This document shows, piece by piece, positions 1 through 5,427 of a stretch of DNA of 8,544 nt. The position numbers and the translations under genes were made by a program. The stretch lies in NCBI GenBank assembly GCA_034669525.1, contig JAXDNH010000172.1, forward strand, positions 1-8,544. Reading direction: 5' to 3'. The stretch comes from JAFASC01 sp034669525. GTDB lineage: Bacteria; Pseudomonadota; Alphaproteobacteria; Rhizobiales; Beijerinckiaceae. Position 1 is the stretch's first letter; the number at the start of each line of letters is the position of its first letter. Under the pieces are notes generated by a model. It searched no databases and had not been told where the DNA came from. It saw only the letters and a list, made by a program, of their open reading frames with translations.

Positions 1-1
1 T

Positions 2-196
2 AACCAATTGACCTACGGAATCTATCGAGACTCGGCGCGCTCGTTGCCGTGGGGCTCGACCTCCGGAACCAACACCGTCGCTGGGACCGGAACCGGCTCA
101 TCGCAGGGTGTAAGCGTATTTGGCCGGGTTCCTGTACAGACGACCCCGGCGCCGGCGACCTATCAGGATTCCGTGATCGCTACAGTCACGTATTAA
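2..196 (+). CDS. Spore coat U (SCPU) domain protein, C-terminal end (5' partial)
   Basis: Only the last 64 codons are present; the reading frame enters from the left edge and stops at TAA 194-196. The visible protein has the features expected at the end of an SCPU domain: YGIYRD near the start, a PWG followed by a Gly/Thr/Ser-rich stretch, VFGRVP, then a final beta strand YQDSVIATVTY ending at the C terminus. Proteins of this family are secreted, all-beta, pilin-like proteins, often encoded with a chaperone and usher (Csu-type pili), though many alphaproteobacterial copies stand in tandem arrays. The chaperone, usher, signal peptide and start lie outside the window, so pilus assembly is inferred from the family only. 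It appears to be the last gene of its transcription unit, because the next gene lies on the opposite strand and a terminator-like hairpin follows. Confidence 0.85.
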   Translation, partial: NQLTYGIYRDSARSLPWGSTSGTNTVAGTGTGSSQGVSVFGRVPVQTTPAPATYQDSVIATVTY

Positions 197-303
197 TTTT
201 GAGGGCGGAGATGCTGGGGTCGCCCTTGGACGGCCTATCGCGCTCACCCCCGTCCTGACGCGGCTTGTCGCGATGAACGCAGGGCGAACAAGCTCCCCGG
301 ATT

Positions 304-329
304 TTCCCCGTATTTTGAACGGGGAATTT
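304..329 (+). terminator. Candidate rho-independent terminator after the SCPU gene
   Basis: TTCCCCG (304-310) and CGGGGAA (320-326) form a perfect 7-bp stem with a 9-base loop. On the plus strand the stem is followed at once by TTT and then a T-rich run (TTTGCGTTTCGTT), which suits termination of the SCPU transcript about 110 bases after its stop codon. On the minus strand no T run follows, so it fits the tRNA transcript less well. A weaker 6-bp stem (AGGGCG 202-207 with CGCCCT 221-226) lies just after the SCPU stop codon but lacks a T tract. The rest of the 197-403 gap shows only a 10-bp palindrome TGAAATTTCA at 386-395. Confidence 0.4.
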
Positions 330-403
330 GCGTTTCGTTCTGCTCCGAAGTGCCGAATGCGTTTTCGTTGCCGACGAGAAGCTGCTGAAATTTCAACGCT
401 GTT

Positions 404-478
404 TGGAGCGGGCGAAGGGATTCGAACCCTCGACCCCAACCTTGGCAAGGTTGTGCTCTACCCCTGAGCTACACCCGC
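404..478 (-). tRNA. trnG: tRNA-Gly (anticodon GCC)
   Basis: The minus strand from 478 to 404 folds into a standard 75-base tRNA. The acceptor stem is GCGGGTG with CGCCCGC (one G-U pair), the D stem is GCTC/GAGC, the anticodon stem is CAACC/GGTTG around loop TTGCCAA with GCC as anticodon (plus-strand 444-446), the variable loop has 5 bases, and the T arm is GAGGG-TTCGAAT-CCCTT. The discriminator base is T and the 3' CCA is encoded (404-406). It decodes GGC and GGT glycine codons. It lies 92 bases beyond the stop codon of the minus-strand ThiF-like gene, on the same strand. No intron is seen, and no integrase gene or flanking copy of its 3' end that would mark it as an attachment site. Confidence 0.98.
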
Positions 479-526
479 ATCCGTAAGTCCTCGGGCGGTT
501 CCAAGACCTTGCCGAAGACCGGCGTG

Positions 527-555
527 CTTATGGCGCAGGGAGCCGGCGAAAGCAA
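527..555 (-). promoter_or_regulatory. Candidate sigma-70-type promoter for tRNA-Gly
   Basis: Reading the minus strand, TTGCTT (555-550) is followed after 17 bases by CATAAG (532-527). This would start transcription near 520, giving a leader of about 40 bases before the mature tRNA 5' end at 478. The -35 half and the spacing are reasonable, but the -10 is a weak match, and the tRNA could instead be read through from the ThiF-like gene. The call rests on sequence alone. Confidence 0.3.
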
Positions 556-570
556 GGCAAGCGGAGGGGC

Positions 571-1368
571 TCAGCGCGCCGCTGCGGCGGCTTTGGCAGC
601 GCGGCCGCTCAGCGGATTGTCGGGGTCCCAGCGATAGGCGAGCGTCTCGAAGCGCGTGTCGCGCGCGTCGATGAGCAACAGCCGCCCGACAAGGCCTTGG
701 CCGAACGGCACGATCTCGCGGATGACTTCGAGCGCCATCATGGCGCCGACGATGCCGGCGAGCGCGCCGAGAACGCCTGCCTCGGCGCAGGTCGGCACGG
801 CGCCCTCCGGCGGCGGCTCGGGGAAGAGGCAGCGATAGGTCGGGTTCGGCTCGCCGCTCGCGGCCGTCTCGAAGGGGCGCAGCGTCGTCAGCGAGGCGTC
901 GAACTCACCGAGCGCGGCGGTCACCAGCGGCACGCGATCGTAGAAGCAGGCATCCGACACCGCGTAGCGCGTGGCAAAGTTGTCCGAACCATCGGCGACG
1001 ATGTCCCAGTGGCGGACAATGTCGCGCGCATTGTCCGGCGTTAGGCGTATCGGAAAAGTCGCGATCTTCACATGCGGGTTGAGCCTCGCGACGGCATCGG
1101 ACGCGCTCTCGACCTTCGGCCGGCCGATGTCCGGCGTGCCGTGCAGCACCTGGCGCTGCAGGTTCGAGAGCGACACGTCGTCGTCGTCGGCAATGCCGAT
1201 CTCGCCGATGCCGGCGGCGGCGAGATACTGGATCAGGGGCGAGCCGAGCCCGCCGGCGCCGATGACCAGCACGCGCGCGCGTTTAAGCTTCTGCTGGCCG
1301 GGGCCGCCGATCCCGTGCAGGACGATGTGGCGCGCGTAGCGCTCGATTTCTTCCGAAGAGAGGGGCAC
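571..1368 (-). CDS. HesA/MoeB/ThiF family adenylyltransferase
   Basis: This E1-like enzyme (265 aa) is expected to adenylate the C-terminal Gly-Gly of a small sulfur-carrier protein (MoaD or ThiS type) in the cytoplasm, as in molybdopterin or thiamine synthesis. The GTG at 1368-1366 was chosen because the conserved N-terminal helix (LSSEEIERYARHIVL) begins right after it and the upstream 35 codons overlap the previous gene and look non-native; no strong ribosome site is visible. Landmarks: nucleotide loop GAGGLGSP at 37-44, acidic D61-D64, SNLQRQ at 68-73 with R72 and Q73, K85, DGSDNF at 126-131, and the likely active-site cysteine C194 in TCAEAG. The MoeB/ThiF zinc site is degenerate: only C180 remains of the first cysteine pair and the second pair is absent at the C terminus, which ends in an Ala-rich tail. 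No rhodanese domain and no neighbouring moa or thi gene is present, so MoeB versus ThiF versus HesA cannot be settled. Confidence 0.85.
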   Translation of the reverse strand: MPLSSEEIERYARHIVLHGIGGPGQQKLKRARVLVIGAGGLGSPLIQYLAAAGIGEIGIADDDDVSLSNLQRQVLHGTPDIGRPKVESASDAVARLNPHVKIATFPIRLTPDNARDIVRHWDIVADGSDNFATRYAVSDACFYDRVPLVTAALGEFDASLTTLRPFETAASGEPNPTYRCLFPEPPPEGAVPTCAEAGVLGALAGIVGAMMALEVIREIVPFGQGLVGRLLLIDARDTRFETLAYRWDPDNPLSGRAAKAAAAAR

Positions 1369-1378
1369 GAGGCGAGCG

Positions 1379-1975
1379 CTACCCCCGCTTTGCCGCCCAG
1401 TCCAGCGCGGCCTCGAGGCGATCGTTGCCCCAGAACAGCTCCTCGTCGGCGGCGACAAAGGCCGGCGCGCCAAAAATGCCGAGGCGCTTGGCTTCGTCGG
1501 TTTGCTGTTTCAGACGCGTCTTGATCTCGTCGGACGCGGCGCGGGCGAAATGCGTCTCAGCATCGAGCCCAAGTTTGGCAAGAATGGCCGCCAGTGTCTC
1601 CTTCTCGGCGATCTGCCGGCGTTCGCCGAATTGTGCGGCGTAGACGGCGGGGGTGAAGGCGGAGCGCTGCGCTGCGTCGAGTGCAAGCGCAAGACGCGCC
1701 GCGGTGAGGCTGTTCTGCGGGAACGGATCGGGCTGCGCGAAGGGCAGGCCGAGGCTTTCGCAGATGCGCTCGACATCGCGCCACATGTAGCGGCCCTTGG
1801 CCGGATAGATGTTGAACGGCGAATTGCGCCAGCCCTGGTCGAAGAAGATCGGTCCGAGCAGGAACGGGCGCCAACGCACGTCGACTCCGCGCGCCTTTGC
1901 CGCTTCTTCGATGCGCATCGCCGCGGGATAGGAATAGGTGCTGGCGAATTCGTACCAGAAGTCGATCTGCGGCAT
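1379..1975 (-). CDS. DsbA-family 2-hydroxychromene-2-carboxylate isomerase-like protein
   Basis: This 198-aa protein is a thioredoxin-fold protein of the DsbA/GST-kappa branch that includes 2-hydroxychromene-2-carboxylate isomerase, a glutathione-dependent enzyme of naphthalene-type breakdown. Landmarks are the N-terminal strand DFWYEFASTYSY (residues 5-16), where S12 sits where DsbA would have its first active-site cysteine; the cis-proline loop GIFGAPAFV (P171); and the family signature FWGNDR (181-186). There is no signal peptide, so it should be cytoplasmic, and length is normal for the family. The ATG at 1975 is preceded by a strong Shine-Dalgarno, AGGAAGAGG, at 1985-1977. The ThiF-like gene starts 10 bases after its stop codon, so the two are probably cotranscribed. 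No aromatic catabolism genes are nearby, so the true substrate may differ; many alphaproteobacteria carry such homologues outside catabolic clusters. Confidence 0.87.
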   Translation of the reverse strand: MPQIDFWYEFASTYSYPAAMRIEEAAKARGVDVRWRPFLLGPIFFDQGWRNSPFNIYPAKGRYMWRDVERICESLGLPFAQPDPFPQNSLTAARLALALDAAQRSAFTPAVYAAQFGERRQIAEKETLAAILAKLGLDAETHFARAASDEIKTRLKQQTDEAKRLGIFGAPAFVAADEELFWGNDRLEAALDWAAKRG

Positions 1976-2044
1976 GCCTCTTCCTGTATTCGCGAGCCAT
2001 TACGACTCTGTCATTCATCTCTTGGCTGCGAGTGTGCCGGGCGG

Positions 2045-2119
2045 CCACCTTTCGTCAAGGACGCCGGCTTCGCCGGCGCCGCCGAAGGCGGTCGCTCCGC
2101 GATCCTTGACGAAAGATGG
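2045..2119. repeat. Cloverleaf-forming palindromic intergenic element
   Basis: A perfect 13-bp inverted repeat, CTTTCGTCAAGGA (2049-2061) and TCCTTGACGAAAG (2103-2115), closes this element; after one mismatch (2048/2116) three more pairs (2045-2047 with 2117-2119) extend the stem. The interior resolves into three adjoining hairpins, each with a 3-base loop: GCCGGC-TTC-GCCGGC (2063-2077), CCGCC-GAA-GGCGG (2079-2091) and TCGC-TCC-GCGA (2092-2102). Only C2062 and G2078 stay unpaired, so the whole can draw as a compact four-way junction. It occupies the gap between divergent genes and does not look like a coding sequence. The architecture resembles dispersed palindromic elements of the REP or BIME kind, but copy number cannot be judged from one window. 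Confidence 0.75.
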
Positions 2120-2136
2120 AGCGTCCCGGCGATAAT
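2106..2136 (+). promoter_or_regulatory. Candidate promoter for the PAP2 phosphatase gene
   Basis: TTGACG (2106-2111), which lies in the right arm of the palindromic element, is followed after 19 bases by GATAAT (2131-2136). Both hexamers match sigma-70 consensus well, but the spacer is two bases longer than optimal. If used, transcription would start near 2143 and leave a leader of roughly 45 bases before the chosen ATG. The mirror-image TTGACG on the minus strand (2058-2053) has no visible -10 partner toward the isomerase gene. Confidence 0.3.
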
Positions 2137-2190
2137 GCTCACCATGAGATCAATGGCGCAGTGTGCGCTCATGCAAGAGCGCATCTGAAG

Positions 2191-2865
2191 ATGGGAATTC
2201 GCAATCTCCCTGCCCCGCTCATCCTGTGCTGTGTACTCGCCGTCATCGCAGCCGGCGTCTTCCTCATCTGCCCGCAGCTCGATCTCGCGGCCACCCACGC
2301 CTTTTTCGACGAGCACCATACCTTCTACGGCACGACGTTCTCCGGCCGAACGCTGCGCGCAGTCCTCCGCCTCGCCTCATACACAATCTTTGCCGCCTTC
2401 GTGGTCGCCTACATCAGCGGGCGGCTTTACGCGCGCAAACGCCTCGTGCCGACCGGACGCAATCTGGCGTTTCTGGCGATCACTCTGGCGCTTGGACCGG
2501 GACTCCTCGTCAATGTCTTGATCAAGGAGCATTCGCATCGCCCGCGGCCCTTCCAGACCACCGAGTTCGGCGGTCAATGGGAGTTCCGCCCGTTCGGCGA
2601 TTTTCGCGGCCAGTGCGTCGCTGATTGCTCCTTCGTTTCCGGCGAAACGTCGACCGCCGCGTGGAGCCTCGCGCCGGCGCTGTTGACCCTGCCGCCCTGG
2701 CGCGCGGCGGTGATCGGCGCGTCGCTCCTGTTCACGCTGGTCATGGGCGTGGAGCGCATCGCTTATGGCGGGCATTACCTCTCGGACGTCACCTTCGGCG
2801 CGCTGCTGAACTGGTTTCTCGTCCTCGCCACGGCGATGCTGATGCGCATCCGCCCTCCCGGATGA
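2191..2865 (+). CDS. PAP2-family membrane phosphatase, motif 2 SGE variant
   Basis: This 224-aa integral membrane protein belongs to the PAP2 phosphatases, which remove phosphate from lipids such as phosphatidic acid, undecaprenyl diphosphate or lipid A. Hydrophobic segments lie near residues 8-28, 58-77, 92-111, 160-166/172-187 and 201-218. Motif 1 is K112-EHSHRP-R119-P120, complete. Motif 3 has R189, the expected nucleophile H195 and D199 (ERIAYGGHYLSD). Motif 2 reads FVSGETS, so E152 stands where PSGH has histidine. ATG 2191 is preferred because a short basic N terminus then leads straight into the first membrane helix; an in-frame ATG at 2116 would add 25 polar residues and start in the edge of the palindromic element. 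The ribosome site before 2191 is weak (GAAG directly before ATG). Substrate is unknown; a lipid A or undecaprenyl phosphate role is only a family-based guess. argG begins 58 bases after its stop codon. Confidence 0.85.
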   Translation: MGIRNLPAPLILCCVLAVIAAGVFLICPQLDLAATHAFFDEHHTFYGTTFSGRTLRAVLRLASYTIFAAFVVAYISGRLYARKRLVPTGRNLAFLAITLALGPGLLVNVLIKEHSHRPRPFQTTEFGGQWEFRPFGDFRGQCVADCSFVSGETSTAAWSLAPALLTLPPWRAAVIGASLLFTLVMGVERIAYGGHYLSDVTFGALLNWFLVLATAMLMRIRPPG

Positions 2866-2867
2866 GC

Positions 2868-2895
2868 TTGCGCCGCAAAGCTCCCTCCCTATAGT
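2868..2895 (+). promoter_or_regulatory. Candidate promoter for argG
   Basis: TTGCGC (2868-2873, preceded by C) and TATAGT (2890-2895) are separated by 16 bases and lie in the short gap after the PAP2 stop codon. The CTTG-type -35 and TATA-type -10 suit an alphaproteobacterial housekeeping promoter. Transcription would begin near 2902, about 20 bases before the argG start. No arginine-repressor operator was recognised. Confidence 0.5.
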
Positions 2896-2923
2896 CGCGC
2901 CGCTTTCCCCTCAGGACGCGCCG

Positions 2924-4168
2924 ATGCCCGCAAAGACAGACAAAGACATCAAGCGCGTCGTTCTCGCCTATTCCGGCGGGCTCGACACCTCGATCATCCT
3001 GAAGTGGCTGCAGGAGACCTACGCTTGCGAGGTCGTGACCTTTACCGCCGATCTCGGTCAGGGCGAGGAATTGGAGCCGGCGCGGCAGAAGGCCTTGATG
3101 CTCGGCATCAAGCCCGAGCACATTTTCATCGAGGACCTGCGCGAGGAGTTCGTGCGCGATTACGTCTTCCCGATGTTTCGCGCCAATGCGCAATATGAGG
3201 GGCAATATCTGCTCGGCACATCTATCGCGCGGCCGCTCATCTCGAAGAAGCAGATCGAGATCGCCCACAAGGTCGGCGCCGATGCGGTCTCGCATGGCGC
3301 GACCGGCAAGGGCAACGATCAGGTGCGTTTCGAGCTCGGCTACTATGCGCTCGATCCCGACATCAAGGTGATCGCGCCGTGGCGCGAATGGGAGTTTGCC
3401 TCGCGCGCCGCGCTTATCGAATACGCCGAAAAACATCAGATACCGATCGCTAAGGACAAGCGTGGCGAAGCGCCGTTCTCGACGGACGCAAATCTTTTGC
3501 ACGTGTCCTCGGAAGGCAAAGTGCTGGAGGACCCGGCGCAGGAAGTGCCGGACTACGTTTATTCGCGCACCGAAGACCCGGAGAATGCGCCGGATGAACC
3601 GGAATATGTGAGCGTCGATTTCGAGCGCGGTGACGCGGTTGCCGTCGACGGCAAAAGACTCTCGCCGGCGGCACTGCTGACGAAACTTAATGAACTCGGG
3701 CGCATACACGCGATCGGCCGGCTCGATCTCGTCGAGAACCGCTTCGTCGGCATGAAGTCGCGCGGCATGTATGAGACGCCGGGCGGCACCATTCTGCTCG
3801 CCGCACATCGCGGCATCGAGCAGATCACGCTCGACCGCGGTGCCGCGCATCTCAAGGACGAAATGATGCCACGCTATGCCGAGCTCATCTACAACGGCTT
3901 CTGGTTCTCGCCGGAGCGCGAGATGCTGCAGGCCCTGATCAACAGGAGCCAGGAATTCGTTTCAGGCCGCGTTCGGCTGAAGCTTTACAAAGGCTCGGCC
4001 TGGCTCGTCGGGCGGGAGAGCCCGTATTCGCTCTACGACCAGGACCTCGTGACCTTCGAGGAGGGCGCGGTCGCCTACGACCAGCGCGACGCGGCCGGGT
4101 TCATCAAGCTCAACGCGCTAAGGCTGCGGACGCTGGGGAAGCGGGCGCAAAAAACTTCGCAAAAGTAA
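2924..4168 (+). CDS. argG: Argininosuccinate synthase
   Basis: The 414-aa enzyme joins citrulline and aspartate using ATP to give argininosuccinate, the penultimate step of arginine synthesis, in the cytoplasm. The ATP-binding PP-loop is AYSGGLDTS at residues 15-23, and the second family signature SHGATGKGNDQVRFELGY follows in the first half. Other family stretches are EGQYLLGTSIARPLI (substrate binding), APWREWEF, the thumb region SRGMYETPGG, and YNGFWFSPERE near the C-terminal oligomerisation part. Length is normal and no frameshift is seen. ATG 2924 is supported by AGGA at 2913-2916 with 7 bases spacing, and the conserved core starts only about 10 residues in. It appears to be a single-gene unit: the upstream PAP2 gene is unrelated, and the next gene is convergent, with its stop codon only 12 bases away. 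Regulation beyond the candidate promoter is not visible. Confidence 0.98.
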   Translation: MPAKTDKDIKRVVLAYSGGLDTSIILKWLQETYACEVVTFTADLGQGEELEPARQKALMLGIKPEHIFIEDLREEFVRDYVFPMFRANAQYEGQYLLGTSIARPLISKKQIEIAHKVGADAVSHGATGKGNDQVRFELGYYALDPDIKVIAPWREWEFASRAALIEYAEKHQIPIAKDKRGEAPFSTDANLLHVSSEGKVLEDPAQEVPDYVYSRTEDPENAPDEPEYVSVDFERGDAVAVDGKRLSPAALLTKLNELGRIHAIGRLDLVENRFVGMKSRGMYETPGGTILLAAHRGIEQITLDRGAAHLKDEMMPRYAELIYNGFWFSPEREMLQALINRSQEFVSGRVRLKLYKGSAWLVGRESPYSLYDQDLVTFEEGAVAYDQRDAAGFIKLNALRLRTLGKRAQKTSQK

Positions 4169-4180
4169 GTTCAGCGCGAA
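4149..4180 (-). terminator. Candidate weak terminator for the MBL-fold hydrolase gene
   Basis: Read on the minus strand directly after the TAG stop, TTCGC (4180-4176) pairs with GCGAA (4160-4156) across a 15-base loop, and a run of six T follows (4154-4149). The T run lies inside the last codons of argG on the other strand. A competing 5-bp stem, AGTTC (4168-4172) with GAACT (4178-4182), overlaps the stop codons of both genes. Both stems are short, so the call is tentative. Confidence 0.3.
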
Positions 4181-5224
4181 CTAATCCACCGCCACGCGAT
4201 CGATCCCGTCGCCCTCGCGCACCCACACGAGCTCACCCTCGCGCACCATGTAATTCACATGCGCGAGCACTTCGCTGAACGCAAAACTCATCTGGTGCGG
4301 GTCGAGCGCGCGGTGGAAAATCACCGGCACGAGTTCCGCCGCGGTCTTCGATCCTTTCGCGCAAGCGCTGGCAATCATCGCGCAGCGATCTTCGTGATGG
4401 GCGATGAGTTCACTCGCGCGCTGATGCAGGCCGTAGAACGGCAGCTGATGTCCCGGCAGGACGAGCACGTCGTTCGGCACGTTCGCCTGCAGGTTTTTTA
4501 GCGAGCGCAAAAACAAGCCGAGCGGATCGCCATAAGGGTCAACGGCCCAGACACTGACATTCGGTGAGATTTTCGCCAGCACCTGGTCGGCGGCGAGAAA
4601 GAGATTTTCCTCCGCGCAATAGAGCATGATCTGCTCCGGCGCGTGGCCGTCGCCTGAGAATACCGAGAACGTACGCCCGCCGATCTTCATCTGATCGCCG
4701 GCGACGAGGCGCGTGAATGTCGGCGGCAGCGGTACGACCATCCGCAAATAACCATGGCCCTGCGTGCTGACGATTTTCGTGGTTTGCGCATCGAGCCCGT
4801 TGCGCTCGTAGAAGAGCCGGTAGGGCTCGGCATCAAGCGCGCCAGGAGAAAGCGAAATGTTCCAGCAGCCGAGATAGGCGGTCTGGCTGGTGAGAAGCGG
4901 CAGACCGAAGCGCTCGGCGAGCCATCCCGCCAATCCGATGTGATCGGGATGGAAATGCGTGACGATGAGCCGCGTCAGACGGCGCCCGGCCAGGCCCGCG
5001 ACGAGGCTCTCCCAGGCCGCGCGCGTCGCCTCGTTGTTGATGCCGGTGTCGAGCACGGCCCAGCCGTCGCCGTCTTCGATAAAGAAGATATTCACGTGGT
5101 CGAGACGGAACGGCAGCGCGACACGCGCCCAAAGCACGCCCTGCGCGACCTCGATCATGGCTCCCGGCGCGGGCGGCTCGGCAAACGGGAAGGTCAGGCC
5201 GCGGTCGCGCGAGGCAATGTTCAT
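4181..5224 (-). CDS. MBL-fold metallo-hydrolase with C-terminal winged-helix region
   Basis: This 347-aa cytoplasmic protein has the metallo-beta-lactamase fold used by many di-metal hydrolases. The core motif is H90-F-H92-P-D94-H95, and the remaining ligands fit H194 (SGDGHAPEQ), D213 (LAADQVL) and H259 (LPGHQLP). The N-terminal part includes the usual NIFFIEDGDGWAVLDTG strand pair (45-61). After about residue 265 the HxxR-type helices and VNYMVREGELVWV resemble the winged-helix tail found in LACTB2-like MBL proteins. All expected metal ligands are present, so it should be active, but the substrate cannot be told; thioester, lactone or nuclease activity are all possible in this family. ATG 5224 has TGGAG at 5234-5230, 5 bases upstream. 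It is divergent from the TAXI gene and convergent with argG, so it is probably transcribed alone. Confidence 0.88.
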   Translation of the reverse strand: MNIASRDRGLTFPFAEPPAPGAMIEVAQGVLWARVALPFRLDHVNIFFIEDGDGWAVLDTGINNEATRAAWESLVAGLAGRRLTRLIVTHFHPDHIGLAGWLAERFGLPLLTSQTAYLGCWNISLSPGALDAEPYRLFYERNGLDAQTTKIVSTQGHGYLRMVVPLPPTFTRLVAGDQMKIGGRTFSVFSGDGHAPEQIMLYCAEENLFLAADQVLAKISPNVSVWAVDPYGDPLGLFLRSLKNLQANVPNDVLVLPGHQLPFYGLHQRASELIAHHEDRCAMIASACAKGSKTAAELVPVIFHRALDPHQMSFAFSEVLAHVNYMVREGELVWVREGDGIDRVAVD

Positions 5225-5244
5225 GTCGGCTCCAGCCGTTGAGG

Positions 5245-5279
5245 TTGGGCCCGTTCCTTAGAAGGCAAGCGCGGCCCAA
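5245..5279. promoter_or_regulatory. Inverted repeat in the MBL/TAXI divergent region
   Basis: TTGGGCC (5245-5251) and GGCCCAA (5273-5279) are perfect 7-bp arms separated by 21 bases, with a smaller dyad CCTT-AG-AAGG (5256-5265) between them. It lies 20 to 55 bases upstream of the MBL start codon, where an operator or leader hairpin would act on that gene. No T run follows, so it is not a typical terminator. Function is inferred from position only. Confidence 0.25.
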
Positions 5280-5282
5280 GTC

Positions 5283-5333
5283 CATGCCTAAATGTTCAGG
5301 CTTGGCGCCTATGCCTGAAGCGCATGCTTGAAC
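5283..5333. promoter_or_regulatory. Cluster of ATGCYTRAA direct repeats with dyads
   Basis: Three similar direct repeats occur between the divergent MBL and TAXI genes: CATGCCTAAAT (5283-5293), TATGCCTGAAG (5310-5320) and CATGCTTGAAC (5323-5333). Start-to-start distances are 27 and 13 bases. An inverted copy, TTCAGGC (5295-5301), pairs with GCCTGAA (5313-5319) and, with one mismatch, with GCCTAAA (5286-5292). The last repeat contains TTGAAC (5328-5333), which could be a -35 for the TAXI gene with TACTTC (5350-5355) as a poor -10, 16 bases on. The pattern is what a dimeric regulator's operator would look like, but no regulator gene is adjacent. Confidence 0.4.
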
Positions 5334-5427
5334 GGCTCGGGTTGCAGCCTACTTCTCGCCTTTAACTTCCGGCATGGAAGGGCCCACGGCGGATCCTCCG
5401 CCCGTCCATCCGATCCCACGAGGCCGC

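Noticed and set aside
98..467. Reading frames crossing the tRNA on both strands (minus 98-448, plus 273-467)
   Set aside because: Their recognisable peptides (GSRVRIPSPAP and GEGIRTLDPNLGKVVLYP) are just translations of the tRNA gene and its complement, a familiar annotation artefact.
404..478. tRNA-Gly as an integration site for a mobile element
   Set aside because: No integrase gene, no direct repeat of the tRNA 3' end and no foreign-looking composition were found nearby.
1369..1473. N-terminal 35-codon extension of the ThiF-like gene
   Set aside because: It overlaps the coding end of the isomerase-like gene, is Arg/Ser/Pro-rich, and precedes the point where family similarity begins; the GTG at 1368 fits better.
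2144..2188. Possible 14-residue leader peptide (MRSMAQCALMQERI) ending two bases before the PAP2 ATG
   Set aside because: The spacing would allow translational coupling, but no ribosome site precedes its ATG and no attenuator structure or codon run supports a leader role.
2789..3850. 353-codon minus-strand reading frame opposite argG
   Set aside because: It is antisense to an undoubted argG, has an Arg/Asp-rich composition typical of high-GC shadow frames, and shows no recognisable domain.
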